A stretch of DNA of 64,000 nt from Flavisolibacter sp. (GTDB lineage: Bacteria > Bacteroidota > Bacteroidia > Chitinophagales > Chitinophagaceae), in NCBI GenBank assembly GCA_028288675.1, contig JAQBNG010000146.1:1-64000 (forward strand), read 5' to 3'. This document shows, one piece after another, positions 1 through 9,066 of this stretch. The notes under the pieces were generated by a model, which saw only the letters and a list, made by a program, of their open reading frames with translations, ran no database searches and had not been told where the DNA came from. The first letter of the stretch is position 1, and each line of letters begins with the position of its first letter. The translations under genes were made by a program, and so were the position numbers.

Positions 1-2373
1 TACTTACATAAATTAGTAAAAGCCGGTTACCGCGTTGCTATTTGCGACCAGCTGGAAGACCCAAAAACCGCTGTAGGAATTGTAAAGCGTGGTGTAACAG
101 AGATGGTTACTCCCGGTACGGCCACGAATGATAAACTGCTTGATTTTAATGCCAATAATTTTTTAGCTGCCATACATTTTACAGATTCAAAATATGGCCT
201 CGCTTTTTTGGATGTTTCCACCGGGGAATTTTTTATTGCGGAAGGCGACCGCGAATATGCCGACAAATTATTAATGGGTTTTAAGCCTGCCGAAGTTATT
301 TTTCAACGGCAAAACGGACGAAGATTTAAAGAGGAATTTGGCTCGCGGTTTTATACCTACACATTGGATGAATGGATCTTCAATTTTCAATATGCAGAAG
401 AAGGATTGCTCAAACATTTTGACACACATTCTTTAAAAGGATATGGTATCGAAGGTTCAGACTTCGGCATTATTGCAGCAGGTGCGGTGCTGCATTATTT
501 AAAAGAAACAGAGCATCCGAACCTGCAACATATCACTTCCATCCACCGCCTTGAACAAAGCGATTATTTATGGATGGACCGGTTTACCATTCGCAACCTG
601 GAACTGATTCATAAAAGCAATGAAGGAAGTCAAACATTGCTTGATGTAATGGACGCAACGGTAACGCCGATGGGTGCAAGAATGCTGAAGCGATGGATTG
701 TTTTTCCATTAAAAGACATTCAAAAAATAAACGAACGGTTAGGCGTGGTAGAGCATTTCATTCTGCAAACCGATCTAAGAAATAAGTTGTTGCAGGCACT
801 GAAACTTTGTGGTGATATGGAAAGGCTGGTTTCTAAAGTTCCCTTGAAAAAGGTTAATCCAAGGGAGCTGTTGCAATTAGGCAGGGCGCTAAAGCAGGTT
901 GAAATTATTAAGAAGGCCTGTACAGAATCGAGCAATGAATACCTGCAACGCTTGGCTGATGGACTAAACCCCTGTCACTATATTTCTGAAAAAATAGCTT
1001 CGGTTATTATTGAAAATCCACCGGCTCTGGCAAGTAAGGGAAGTTTCATCAACAAAGGTGTTCATAGAGAGTTGGATGAGTTGCGAAGCATCGCTCATCA
1101 TGGAAAAGAATACCTTCTGCAACTGCAACAAAAGGAAAGTGAAACCACAGGAATTTCATCATTAAAAATTGGCTACAACAATGTTTTTGGTTATTATTTA
1201 GAAGTAACCAATTCGCATAAAAGCAAAGTACCACCGCAGTGGATGCGCAAGCAAACTTTGGCGAATGCGGAGCGCTATATCACACCTGAATTAAAAGAAT
1301 ACGAAGAAAAAATAACCGGCGCCGAAGAAAAAATATTGGCCATTGAACTGCAATTGTTTGATTCTTTATTAAATGAACTGCATGATTTTATTGCGCCGAT
1401 CCAGGCTGATGCGCACAATGCAGCCATTATAGATTGTCTTTGTTGTTTTTCCAATAATGCACTTCAGTACAATTACAAGAAGCCTGTGCTGCACGAAGGT
1501 GACGAACTAGAAATTAAAGGAGGCCGCCACCCGGTGATTGAGCGTTCGTTGCCTCCTTCGGAACAATACATCAGCAATGATTTATTGCTGAATAAAGAAG
1601 AGCAGCAGATCATTATTTTAACGGGGCCGAATATGAGTGGTAAGTCGGCACTGCTACGGCAAACGGCCCTTATTACCTTGATGGCCCACACCGGAAGTTT
1701 TGTCCCTGCAACGGAAGCCAATATTTCACTTACCGATAAAATATTTACCCGTGTCGGCGCCTCTGATAATTTAAGCGCCGGCGAAAGCACCTTTATGGTG
1801 GAGATGAATGAAACAGCTTCCATCATCAACAATGTTTCATCACGCTGCCTTATTATACTGGATGAAATCGGGCGGGGCACTTCTACCTACGATGGTATTT
1901 CTATTGCGTGGAGCATTGCAGAACATCTGCATAATATTCCGCAACAACCCAAAACTTTTTTTGCTACGCACTACCATGAACTGAATGAATTAGAGAACAA
2001 ATTGCCGAGGGTAAAAAACTTTCATGTCACCAATAAAGAAGTGGGCAACAAGATTATCTTCCTGCGTAAACTCGCACCCGGCGGCAGCACACATAGCTTC
2101 GGTATTCATGTAGCAAAAATGGCTGGCATGCCGGCAAGCCTTGTTCAACGGGCCAACGAAGTTTTAAAAACCCTTGAAGCCAAGCATGTGGATAGTAAAC
2201 TTGGAGAAAATATAAAGAGTCTTTCTGCTCCTAAAATTCAGTTGAGCATTTTTGATGCGCACAGCCAAACCTTTAACGACATCCGTAAAATGCTGGAAGA
2301 TTTTGACATTAACCGGCTTACTCCGGTGGAAGCTTTGCTGAAGCTGAATGAGATAAAGAACCTTTTAAAATAG
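1..2373 (+). CDS. mutS: DNA mismatch repair protein MutS (5' end outside window)
   Basis: MutS recognises mismatches and, as an ATP-driven clamp, recruits MutL in post-replicative repair. The reading frame is open from base 1: codons before the track's ATG at 103 read LHKLVKAGYRVAICDQLEDP, a conserved domain I segment. The true start, and the N-terminal Phe-x-Glu mismatch-binding loop, therefore lie upstream of the window. About 790 residues are visible, against roughly 850-870 for the whole family. The ATPase domain has Walker A GPNMSGKS (visible residue ~542) and Walker B LIILDEIGRGTST (~617), followed by the FATHYHEL switch segment. The C-terminal helix-turn-helix region ends at the TAA. 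No frameshift is seen. The next 500 bases hold only repeats, so mutS probably ends its transcription unit here. Confidence 0.97.
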   Translation, partial: YLHKLVKAGYRVAICDQLEDPKTAVGIVKRGVTEMVTPGTATNDKLLDFNANNFLAAIHFTDSKYGLAFLDVSTGEFFIAEGDREYADKLLMGFKPAEVIFQRQNGRRFKEEFGSRFYTYTLDEWIFNFQYAEEGLLKHFDTHSLKGYGIEGSDFGIIAAGAVLHYLKETEHPNLQHITSIHRLEQSDYLWMDRFTIRNLELIHKSNEGSQTLLDVMDATVTPMGARMLKRWIVFPLKDIQKINERLGVVEHFILQTDLRNKLLQALKLCGDMERLVSKVPLKKVNPRELLQLGRALKQVEIIKKACTESSNEYLQRLADGLNPCHYISEKIASVIIENPPALASKGSFINKGVHRELDELRSIAHHGKEYLLQLQQKESETTGISSLKIGYNNVFGYYLEVTNSHKSKVPPQWMRKQTLANAERYITPELKEYEEKITGAEEKILAIELQLFDSLLNELHDFIAPIQADAHNAAIIDCLCCFSNNALQYNYKKPVLHEGDELEIKGGRHPVIERSLPPSEQYISNDLLLNKEEQQIIILTGPNMSGKSALLRQTALITLMAHTGSFVPATEANISLTDKIFTRVGASDNLSAGESTFMVEMNETASIINNVSSRCLIILDEIGRGTSTYDGISIAWSIAEHLHNIPQQPKTFFATHYHELNELENKLPRVKNFHVTNKEVGNKIIFLRKLAPGGSTHSFGIHVAKMAGMPASLVQRANEVLKTLEAKHVDSKLGENIKSLSAPKIQLSIFDAHSQTFNDIRKMLEDFDINRLTPVEALLKLNEIKNLLK

Positions 2374-2569
2374 CAGACAAATAACCCACACTTCACAATT
2401 GACAGACATCATATAGATTAAGACGAAGTGAAGCTATTTTCTAATGCATTTTGTTGACCAGCTTTGTTACTACTATGAAGCGACATTGGCGACGCTCCAT
2501 TCATGGTTCCGTTCCTCATTCGACAAGCACTCTTCCAATATTTAGCTGAATTGTAATAACTCGGTTTTT

Positions 2570-2687
2570 GCCTTGTCATCCCGACGCAGGAGGGATCTCC
2601 AGGTTGTATTTTGATGAATGCTCCTATCGGTTTTACCCTTTGCAAGGGTCGCTTCAAAGATCCCTCCTGCGTCGGGGATGACAAGGC
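2570..2687. repeat. Long inverted repeat, REP-like intergenic element
   Basis: A 29-30 nt arm beginning GCCTTGTCATCCCGACGCAG (2570-2598) recurs as its reverse complement at 2658-2687 with one extra base. The 60-nt centre contains a small ACCCTT/AAGGGT hairpin. It lies between the mutS 3' end and the convergent SET gene, where it could fold on either strand and may act as a terminator. The GTCATCCCGACG...GGAGGGATCT theme is familiar from intergenic repeats of Bacteroidota, but copy number cannot be judged from one window. The track ORF at 2418-2684 is only a reading of this repeat. Confidence 0.75.
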
Positions 2688-2727
2688 GACAGTGTTTATG
2701 ATTACGGATAGATTAAATATTTAAAAA

Positions 2728-2822
2728 ATGGTTGTTATAATGCTGAATAGAATTACAAAGCGTACAAGAGTGCGACGCAACAAAAGCTACATAGATATTC
2801 TGACCGCCGAGTACAAAAAATC
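2728..2822 (+). repeat. Dispersed repeat family R2, copy 1
   Basis: About 95 bases here match, in reverse complement, the segment at 48401-48499. The core CGTACAAGAGTGCGACGCAA is identical in both (2761-2780 versus 48445-48464), and ATAGATATTCT further along is also identical. The flanks are alignable with substitutions and small indels. Reading frames are not preserved between copies, so the track ORF at 2728-2946 is taken as noncoding repeat running into the 3' end of the SET gene. Confidence 0.7.
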
Positions 2823-2873
2823 ATATTACATACCAGGTCTTAACTATTATTTCGGAAGGAGCCTGTGCAACTG

Positions 2874-3299
2874 CTACTTCCCATCAGGGGCTGAGATGTG
2901 CGCCTCAAACCAAACTTTCTCTTTGTTATCCCAGTCGCCATTATAATTCACAAATAACTGCTCCCCTGCTTCAATATCTCTCATTGCTTTTACAGCAATC
3001 ACTTCTTTGCCAAAATGCATTTCATATTCGCAATTTGCTTCGTAAGAATGATTATACATTGGCACCAGGCCTAAAGCCATGCAACAGCGGTCTGCCTTTT
3101 CGCCCCATTCAAAAATGTAATCGTGCAATAAGGTTTTATCAAGCAGGATCCTTTCTTCCGCATTCATTACAATAACCGGGGCGGTCTCTATTAAAGTACC
3201 CGCCTCTATTGCTTGCTGCGTATAAACGCCACGGCCCATTTTCTTTGTGCCCTTAACCGAGACACCTTCCAGCAAAAAGCTCAACTGCGTTACCGCCAT
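2874..3299 (-). CDS. SET domain-containing protein (putative protein-lysine methyltransferase)
   Basis: At 141 residues this is almost exactly one SET domain. SET enzymes transfer methyl from S-adenosylmethionine to protein lysines. Visible hallmarks are the N-terminal strand with KKMGRGVYTQQAIEAG, the pseudoknot motif YNHSYEANCEY (near residue 82), and the closing AGEQLFVNYNGDW. There is no signal peptide, so it should be cytoplasmic. It has no pre-SET or post-SET cysteine cluster. It is a single gene between the mutS repeats and the divergently placed mgtE, with only 56 bases to mgtE, so the two may share a promoter region. The substrate cannot be inferred; ribosomal or DNA-binding proteins are possible. 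Confidence 0.85.
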   Translation of the reverse strand: MAVTQLSFLLEGVSVKGTKKMGRGVYTQQAIEAGTLIETAPVIVMNAEERILLDKTLLHDYIFEWGEKADRCCMALGLVPMYNHSYEANCEYEMHFGKEVIAVKAMRDIEAGEQLFVNYNGDWDNKEKVWFEAHISAPDGK

Positions 3300-3343
3300 A
3301 CTACAAATTGTTTTGCAATATAGGCAGCGTTAAAATACTGCAC

Positions 3344-3351
3344 TAAATTTG
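3344..3351 (+). promoter_or_regulatory. Bacteroidota -7 box for mgtE
   Basis: TAAATTTG matches the TAnnTTTG consensus exactly and ends only four bases before the mgtE ATG. The transcript would therefore be leaderless or nearly so. No good -33 TTG at standard spacing is seen. Confidence 0.5.
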
Positions 3352-3355
3352 GCGC

Positions 3356-4732
3356 ATGACGTTGGAAACTTTGCAAGCGGAATTAGAGCATGTGCTGGAG
3401 AAGGGCGAACCCGAAGAGATTGGACATTTTCTTGACCAGCAAAACATCAGCGATGTAGCAGAGTTGATATACACGGTACCTGAACATGATGCTTCAATTA
3501 TCATGTACATGTCTATCCATCGTGCCTCTGGTGTATTTAAAATTTTAGAAACGCTAACGCAGCAGGATATTATTCAAAAACTGCCACCGGAAAAAACAGC
3601 AGAACTCCTGAATGAACTCCCTCCTGATGACCGAACCTCGCTTTTAGAAGATTTGCCTGGTAGTGTTGTTAGAGAGCTTATCAAATTATTAAATCCTGAA
3701 GAACGTAAAATCACCCTATCGCTTTTAGGCTATCCCGAGAATAGTGTTGGCCGGTTGATGACGCCTGATTATGTATATGTGTATGAAAATAACACGGTGC
3801 AGCAGGTACTCGACGTCATTCGCCGTGTGGGGAAAAACAGCGAAACGATAGATGTGATTTATGTGATCAATGAAAAAGGCGAACTCCTCGATGACATTCG
3901 CATACGGGAGTTTATCCTGGCCTCTCCCAACCAAAAAGTGCTTGAGTTAATGGACGACAGGGTAATTGCTTTAAACGCTTACGCCGACCAGGAAGAAGCT
4001 AATGAAGCTTTTAAAATGAACAACCGCGTAGCCTTGCCTGTGGTAAGCAACAGCAATAAACTGCTGGGCATAGTTACCATAGATGATATTTTGTGGGTGG
4101 CCACAGAGGAGTTTAGCGAGGATATTCAAAAGATTGGTGGTACAGAGGCTTTGGACCAACCCTACCTGGAAATTTCATTGCTTCAGTTATTTAAAAAAAG
4201 AGTTGTCTGGATCATTGTCTTATTCATTGGCGAATTGATAACCATTAGCGCCATGCACCAGTTTGAAGATGAAATAGCAAAAGTGGTATTGCTGGCCACT
4301 TTTATTCCATTGATCATATCAAGCGGTGGAAACAGCGGTTCGCAGGCAGCTACCTTGGTTATACAGGCGATGGCGCTGCGTGAAGTAAGCATTGCCGATT
4401 GGTGGACGATCATGCGAAGGGAAATTATATCGGGTTTACTTTTAGGATTAACGCTTTGCATTCTTGGTATTGCCGTTATTTCTATCTGGCACTCTCTCTC
4501 CCATACATTTGGCGAGTATTATTTAAGCGTCGCTTTTACTATAGGTATTTCTTTAATGGGCGTAGTGCTTTGGGGAACACTGGTTGGCTCTATGCTACCG
4601 CTTATTTTAAAACGTTTGGGGGCAGACCCTGCCGCTTCTTCCACACCTTTTGTGGCTACGCTTGTTGATGTAACCGGGTTGATTATTTATTTTTCTGTAG
4701 CCTTACTGATACTGAAAGGAAAGTTGTTGTAG
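3356..4732 (+). CDS. mgtE: Magnesium transporter MgtE
   Basis: The product is a Mg2+ channel/transporter of the inner membrane, 458 residues, the usual family length. Residues ~1-125 form the MgtE N domain (helical LPPEKTAELLNELPPDDR repeats). About 130-255 is a CBS pair (VGRLMTPDYVYV and ALPVVSNSNKLLGIVTIDDI) that senses Mg2+ in the family. From ~280 onwards there are five transmembrane helices, including the conserved SGGNSGSQAATLVIQA segment and a terminal LIIYFSVALLIL helix. The N and CBS domains are known to close the pore when Mg2+ is plentiful. It stands alone, divergent from the SET gene. The start at 3356 fits the -7 box directly upstream. Confidence 0.96.
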   Translation: MTLETLQAELEHVLEKGEPEEIGHFLDQQNISDVAELIYTVPEHDASIIMYMSIHRASGVFKILETLTQQDIIQKLPPEKTAELLNELPPDDRTSLLEDLPGSVVRELIKLLNPEERKITLSLLGYPENSVGRLMTPDYVYVYENNTVQQVLDVIRRVGKNSETIDVIYVINEKGELLDDIRIREFILASPNQKVLELMDDRVIALNAYADQEEANEAFKMNNRVALPVVSNSNKLLGIVTIDDILWVATEEFSEDIQKIGGTEALDQPYLEISLLQLFKKRVVWIIVLFIGELITISAMHQFEDEIAKVVLLATFIPLIISSGGNSGSQAATLVIQAMALREVSIADWWTIMRREIISGLLLGLTLCILGIAVISIWHSLSHTFGEYYLSVAFTIGISLMGVVLWGTLVGSMLPLILKRLGADPAASSTPFVATLVDVTGLIIYFSVALLILKGKLL

Positions 4733-4848
4733 TTGACTTATTGTTACCTGCACCTGGTATAGGAAAGGGAAAACATAAACTAGGTTATGCAAAGGGCGTT
4801 CTCCCTTTAAGCAGCATTGAAATACATCAATTGTATCTAAAGGATGTT

Positions 4849-5328
4849 TTATTTATTCAACCAGAATTCCTGCTCCCAATCCTTATGCTGTTCTGTTTTT
4901 ATCAGTTCGTCATAAATAGTTTCTTTGTCTTTTTGAGGTATCAATGTTTCTGCGTATGGGAAAAGAATTCTTTCTTCAAAACGAATATGCTCATTTAGCG
5001 CATCCGCTATCTGAAGAAAAATATCTTCATCAGGTATCATTCTATTTACATGAATTAGGGCTTCTATATCCTCATGGTCTGCAAACATTTTCATTACCCA
5101 TTCATTTTCATCCGGTAAATGAACAGCAAGCACTTGTTCTTCTTTTTTAAAATGAGCACTTAATTCAGCGTCCCAAAACCATTGAATGTATTGTGAGATC
5201 AATTTATGATCTGTACCATTCTTCAACCCCTGCTTTATTTTCCACCCTAACAATAAACCTTCGTGGTGTTCTCTTGAAAGGGGCGCTAACTCTTTACTTC
5301 GTTTAATGGGCTTTATTTCGTCTGCCAT
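4849..5328 (-). CDS. Hemerythrin domain-containing protein
   Basis: A 159-residue cytoplasmic four-helix-bundle protein of the hemerythrin/HHE cation-binding type. The likely di-iron ligands are the N-terminal HHEG pair (near residue 20), HFKKEE (about 75), HEDIEALIH (about 105) and HIRFEERILFP (about 130). In Bacteroidota such proteins may bind oxygen or NO, or repair iron centres; the sequence does not decide between these. There is no signal peptide and no fused partner domain. It is convergent with mgtE and followed upstream by the T9SS gene's terminator. A -7 box lies just before its ATG. Confidence 0.88.
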   Translation of the reverse strand: MADEIKPIKRSKELAPLSREHHEGLLLGWKIKQGLKNGTDHKLISQYIQWFWDAELSAHFKKEEQVLAVHLPDENEWVMKMFADHEDIEALIHVNRMIPDEDIFLQIADALNEHIRFEERILFPYAETLIPQKDKETIYDELIKTEQHKDWEQEFWLNK

Positions 5329-5332
5329 AAAG

Positions 5333-5340
5333 CAAATCTA
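5333..5340 (-). promoter_or_regulatory. -7 box for the hemerythrin gene
   Basis: On the minus strand TAGATTTG matches TAnnTTTG and ends four bases before the ATG at 5328, again implying a leaderless or near-leaderless message. Confidence 0.4.
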
Positions 5341-5390
5341 CAGTGGCCAGGCAAACAAAACCGGTGACAGAGATTAAAAACAGGCAATGA

Positions 5391-5417
5391 AAAAGCCCCC
5401 GGTTGGCGAGGGCTTTC
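5391..5417 (-). terminator. Intrinsic terminator after the T9SS protein gene
   Basis: GAAAGCCC and GGGCTTTT form a GC-rich stem with an 11-base loop, followed by a T-run on the minus strand. It begins 20 bases after the stop codon at 5437. Confidence 0.75.
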
Positions 5418-5436
5418 AGTTATTAACTGCTTACTC

Positions 5437-6696
5437 TTATTGAATAATGATCTTGCTAACGTTAGTGTAGGTTCCTGTTTCGTTCATCACTTTCACTAAA
5501 TAATTTCCTGAAGCTATTTTTTGCGGAACTCTGAATTCTTCTACCTGCACTTTATTATTTACGTTCACAAATTGTGTACTGAATATTTTACCCCCAATAT
5601 CCATTAATTGAACCTGGTAACGTCCCGGAGTTTGGTCGGCAAATGATAATTTAAAATAACCATCTGTAACCGGGTTTGGATAAACAGATACAGCATTCCT
5701 TCCAATGACTTCTTCTGTTGGCAGTTTTTTTATAAGAGGAGTTTCGGTTGCAACAACATCCGGCTGTGTTTCCTTTTTCTCTTTCTTTTCAAACGCTAAA
5801 GCCCCATTGGCCAAATCAGAAGCATTAAAGACAGAGCCGCCGCCGGAAACCTTTTCTGCTTCCAATGTATTCAAATCAAAACGGTAATAACCTGCTGTTG
5901 AATTTGAACTGCTCACAATTACTTTGCTGTCACCTTCGGCGATGGCGCCATTGGTACTATAGCCCTTTGGCAAATTCTTGATAGCGCCTAAATAAGTTGC
6001 CACCTTAGTATCAAGACTTATTTTAAATACAACACGGTTAGCTCCAATCAGGTAAATGTTTTTATTTTTATCCGCGATAACATCGCCACCATAAAACCTG
6101 CTGTTGTGTACAGAATTAGATCCATTTGCCCCATCATCAGTTAGTGCACCCAGGTCAATAATTTCTTGTTTTTTCTTTGTCGCAAACTGAATCAAATGAT
6201 TCGCATCATTAGTTAAGGCGTATCCTTTACCATCTGATGCAATTACCATCCGGGTAATTTGAGATCCTGCATCACCCCGGCCTTTTACTACGCCAAAAGC
6301 TTCGTCTTCAAAATAAAAAATCTTTGGCGTTTTGGCTTTCAAATCAATGTACCGGAGTTGCGCAATGCCCATTGGCGTATAGTATAAACGATCGTGTTTT
6401 TTATCGTAAGCGCAAGCGGCGGAATTGGTGGCAAAAGGCTTCTCGATAATCACCTCCAGTTGCAGGTTGGTTCTTTTTTTTACCGGCTTACCAGATCGGG
6501 CATTTAAAATATCTATAGCATCGGCGCTTTTGTAAACAGATTGAACTTCTTCGCCGGTTGAAATATCTATCAAACGCACCTCGGTCCAATTAGAGTTTCC
6601 TTTTTGTACACCGGTGATGGCGTAGGCTGTAGTTTTTTGTGCTTGTGTGAAGGAGATAGCAAGGAGGCTTAATGAGAAGAGTAAAATTCGTTTCAT
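5437..6696 (-). CDS. T9SS type A sorting domain-containing exported protein
   Basis: The 419-residue protein starts with a clear signal peptide (MKRILLFSLSLLAISFTQAQ). Residues ~30-300 look like a beta-propeller: repeated blades with YYTPMG, GYALTNDANHLIQFA and NIYLIGANRVVFKIS. It ends in a type A sorting domain (VYPNPVTDGYFKLSF from about 340 to the C-terminal KIIIQ). Such domains route proteins through the type IX secretion system to the cell surface or medium, with removal of the domain. No enzymatic motif is apparent and the function is unknown. It has its own terminator. The 372 bases between it and mnmA hold promoters for both and nothing else recognisable. Confidence 0.85.
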   Translation of the reverse strand: MKRILLFSLSLLAISFTQAQKTTAYAITGVQKGNSNWTEVRLIDISTGEEVQSVYKSADAIDILNARSGKPVKKRTNLQLEVIIEKPFATNSAACAYDKKHDRLYYTPMGIAQLRYIDLKAKTPKIFYFEDEAFGVVKGRGDAGSQITRMVIASDGKGYALTNDANHLIQFATKKKQEIIDLGALTDDGANGSNSVHNSRFYGGDVIADKNKNIYLIGANRVVFKISLDTKVATYLGAIKNLPKGYSTNGAIAEGDSKVIVSSSNSTAGYYRFDLNTLEAEKVSGGGSVFNASDLANGALAFEKKEKKETQPDVVATETPLIKKLPTEEVIGRNAVSVYPNPVTDGYFKLSFADQTPGRYQVQLMDIGGKIFSTQFVNVNNKVQVEEFRVPQKIASGNYLVKVMNETGTYTNVSKIIIQ

Positions 6697-7007
6697 GGTA
6701 AATGGTTTTGTACATTTAAATTACGATAAACTTCGTCGTTCTCTCGGTTTTATAGATGAAATAACTAAAAAAAATTATAAGTGGCAATGCTTCGGTTAAG
6801 CAGTTGTTTGGCGAAACCGGCACTTGCCAGGAGTGTATTCTGACTTTTGTTGAGTTCGCTAACGATAGAAGGCTGTAGGACCTTTACCAACCAGCAAAAC
6901 ATCAGTTATTGTTTTAGCTAATGGCAATACTTTGCTGAGTGGTATTACCATGTACGTATAACAAAACAGTAGTTTTTTTGTTAACACCTGCCATTCATCC
7001 GGCACTT

Positions 7008-7015
7008 TATCTTTG
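7008..7015 (+). promoter_or_regulatory. -7 box for mnmA
   Basis: TATCTTTG matches TAnnTTTG, about 53 bases before the mnmA ATG. It lies in the 372-base gap between divergent genes (6697-7068), in which no other feature is seen. No well-spaced -33 element is evident. Confidence 0.45.
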
Positions 7016-7068
7016 CAGCCTCTTATTTTTTAATATCAATTATTATCTGCCAGAGACAGACTTATTAT

Positions 7069-8166
7069 ATGAGTAGTAAAGGAAAAGTTTTAGTTGCCAT
7101 GAGCGGCGGTATTGACAGCACTGTTACTGCTTTAATGCTTCATCATCAAGGATATGAAGTAGTAGGCATCACCATGAAGACCTGGGATTATGCGGCCAGC
7201 GGCGGATCGAAAAAGGAAACCGGCTGCTGCAACCTTGATTCATTTAACGATGCCCGCATGGCGGCTGTTCAGCATGGGTTCCCGCATTATATTTTAGACA
7301 TACGCGATGAATTCGGCTCTTTTGTGGTTGACAATTTTGTAGAAGAATATTTAGCAGGCCGCACACCAAATCCCTGTGTACTCTGCAATACGCATATCAA
7401 GTGGCGTGCCTTATTAAAAAGGGCTGATGCTTTAGGATGCGAGTTTATCGCCACCGGGCACTATGCCAAAGTGCGACAGCATACCAATGGGCGTTACGTA
7501 ATTAGTAAAGCAGTTGATGAAACCAAAGACCAGAGTTATGTACTCTGGGGCTTACAACAGGACCTATTATCACGAACAATATTACCACTGGGCACTTATC
7601 GCAAAACTGAAATCCGCCAAATGGCCCACGACTTTGGCTACCCGGAATTAGCTAAAAAAGCAGAGAGCTACGAGATTTGTTTTGTTCCTGATAACGACTA
7701 CAGGGGGTTTTTAAAACGTAAGGTAGAAGGGCTTGAAGAAAAAGTTGCCGGCGGATCTTTTGTAAATAAAGAAGGAAAAATTTTAGGGCAGCACAAAGGC
7801 TATCCTTTTTATACTATCGGCCAACGTAAAGGACTGGATATTACATTTGGTAAACCAGCTTATGTTACCGCTATTGACCCAGATACAAATACAGTTGTAT
7901 TAGGCGATGAAGAAGACCTGGAAAAGGAAGATATGAAGGTGGCCCGCGTCAACTGGATAAAGTACGATAGCATGACTGAGCAAATGGAGGCTGTTACCAA
8001 AATCCGTTATAAAGATGGAGGCAGCCATTCCATCATCACCCCTTCCGGCACTGATGTTTCGGTACGGTTTTTTGAAAAAGCCAAAGGCATTGCGCCGGGA
8101 CAAAGCGCAGTTTTCTATGAAGGTGATGATGTGTTGGGGGGTGGGATAATTCAACGAGTGGTTTAA
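7069..8166 (+). CDS. mnmA: tRNA-specific 2-thiouridylase MnmA
   Basis: MnmA adds sulfur to C2 of the wobble uridine (U34) of Lys, Glu and Gln tRNAs, using ATP and a persulfide relay. The protein is 365 residues, normal for the family. It has the PP-loop AMSGGIDSTVTA near the N-terminus, the catalytic cysteine region TPNPCVLCNTHIKW (about 103) and the second catalytic cysteine in ESYEICFVPDNDYRGF (about 205). The tRNA-binding FYTIGQRKGL segment and a C-terminal beta barrel follow. The insert after the PP-loop (GGSKKETGCCNLDSFNDA) is typical of Bacteroidota. The gene lies upstream of a lipoprotein/subtilase pair but is separated by about 150 bases, so it is probably transcribed alone. Confidence 0.96.
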   Translation: MSSKGKVLVAMSGGIDSTVTALMLHHQGYEVVGITMKTWDYAASGGSKKETGCCNLDSFNDARMAAVQHGFPHYILDIRDEFGSFVVDNFVEEYLAGRTPNPCVLCNTHIKWRALLKRADALGCEFIATGHYAKVRQHTNGRYVISKAVDETKDQSYVLWGLQQDLLSRTILPLGTYRKTEIRQMAHDFGYPELAKKAESYEICFVPDNDYRGFLKRKVEGLEEKVAGGSFVNKEGKILGQHKGYPFYTIGQRKGLDITFGKPAYVTAIDPDTNTVVLGDEEDLEKEDMKVARVNWIKYDSMTEQMEAVTKIRYKDGGSHSIITPSGTDVSVRFFEKAKGIAPGQSAVFYEGDDVLGGGIIQRVV

Positions 8167-8314
8167 CAGTTGAAAGGTTTAATAGTTGATTCGTCTAAAT
8201 GTCCCACAGATATATGACTCAACCTACCAACTATTAAACTTTTCAACAATTTATATTAGTTTTATTGCGTTTGCCAATAGTGGTGACTTTTATCCAGAAA
8301 TCCTTAATAAACTT

Positions 8315-9058
8315 ATGAGACCAAATCATCTTTTAGCCTTTTTAACCGTCCTTCTTCTTTTTAGTTGTAAAAAAGAAACCGAAGAATTTCAGGCTGAGGC
8401 AGTTTCCGATTATCTTCTAACTAAACCCGGCAAATACATTACCTACCGTATAGATTCTATGGTTACTAGTAGGGGAGCCGCTTTTGTAGTACATTCTTAC
8501 CAGGAAAAACACCAGGTAGATGCCTTAATCACCGATAACCTCGGACGGTCTTCTTACAGGGTTTTTCGTTACCTGCGCGATACATTAGGCATTGACCCCT
8601 GGAAACCTTCTGGTTCTTACTTTATTACTCCATTAAATAATACCGCAGAAGTGATTGAAGACAACCTTCGCTTCTTAAAACTTGCGGGCCCGATAAAAGA
8701 AAATAATTCCTGGAAAGGAAACCGCTTCTTGCCTGCGGATTTATATTCATCATACGATCTGGATGCAAACGGCATAGAAGAATGGGAGTACAATTATACT
8801 AGTGCCGGAGCTGCGGTTATTCTTGGAGGTAAACCTTATGCCAATGTTGTTGCAATAGAACAGGTGAACGAAAGCATAAATGCGCCAGTAACGAATTTTG
8901 GAGATTATGGCTTTAAAAATTATTCGGTAGAGCAATATGCAAAGGGCCTAGGCTTGATTTACCAGGAACTTATTATTTGGCAATATCAGCCAACAACTGT
9001 GAGCCGGCCCGGTTACAGGGGCTTTGGCGTAAAGCGTTCTATCATTGATCATAATTAA
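8315..9058 (+). CDS. Hypothetical lipoprotein
   Basis: The track ORF begins at a TTG (8186). The better start is the ATG at 8315, which gives MRPNHLLAFLTVLLLFSCKKE, a lipoprotein signal with lipobox LFS|C, and a product of 247 residues. The mature part is hydrophilic with mixed beta structure (DYLLTKPGKYITYRIDSM, KQ-rich strands) and no recognised catalytic motif. It resembles the many Bacteroidota outer-membrane or periplasmic lipoproteins of unknown role. Its stop is 8 bases from the start of the secreted subtilase, so the two are very likely co-transcribed. Confidence 0.75.
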   Translation: MRPNHLLAFLTVLLLFSCKKETEEFQAEAVSDYLLTKPGKYITYRIDSMVTSRGAAFVVHSYQEKHQVDALITDNLGRSSYRVFRYLRDTLGIDPWKPSGSYFITPLNNTAEVIEDNLRFLKLAGPIKENNSWKGNRFLPADLYSSYDLDANGIEEWEYNYTSAGAAVILGGKPYANVVAIEQVNESINAPVTNFGDYGFKNYSVEQYAKGLGLIYQELIIWQYQPTTVSRPGYRGFGVKRSIIDHN

Positions 9059-9066
9059 TAACCTGT

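Noticed and set aside
2418-2946. ORFs 2418-2684 (-) and 2728-2946 (+)
   Set aside because: They read through an inverted repeat and a dispersed repeat. Frames are not conserved between the two R2 copies, and the second runs into the SET gene.
4741-4998. ORF of 85 codons on the plus strand
   Set aside because: It overlaps the 3' end of the hemerythrin gene and has low-complexity hydrophobic sequence without family features.
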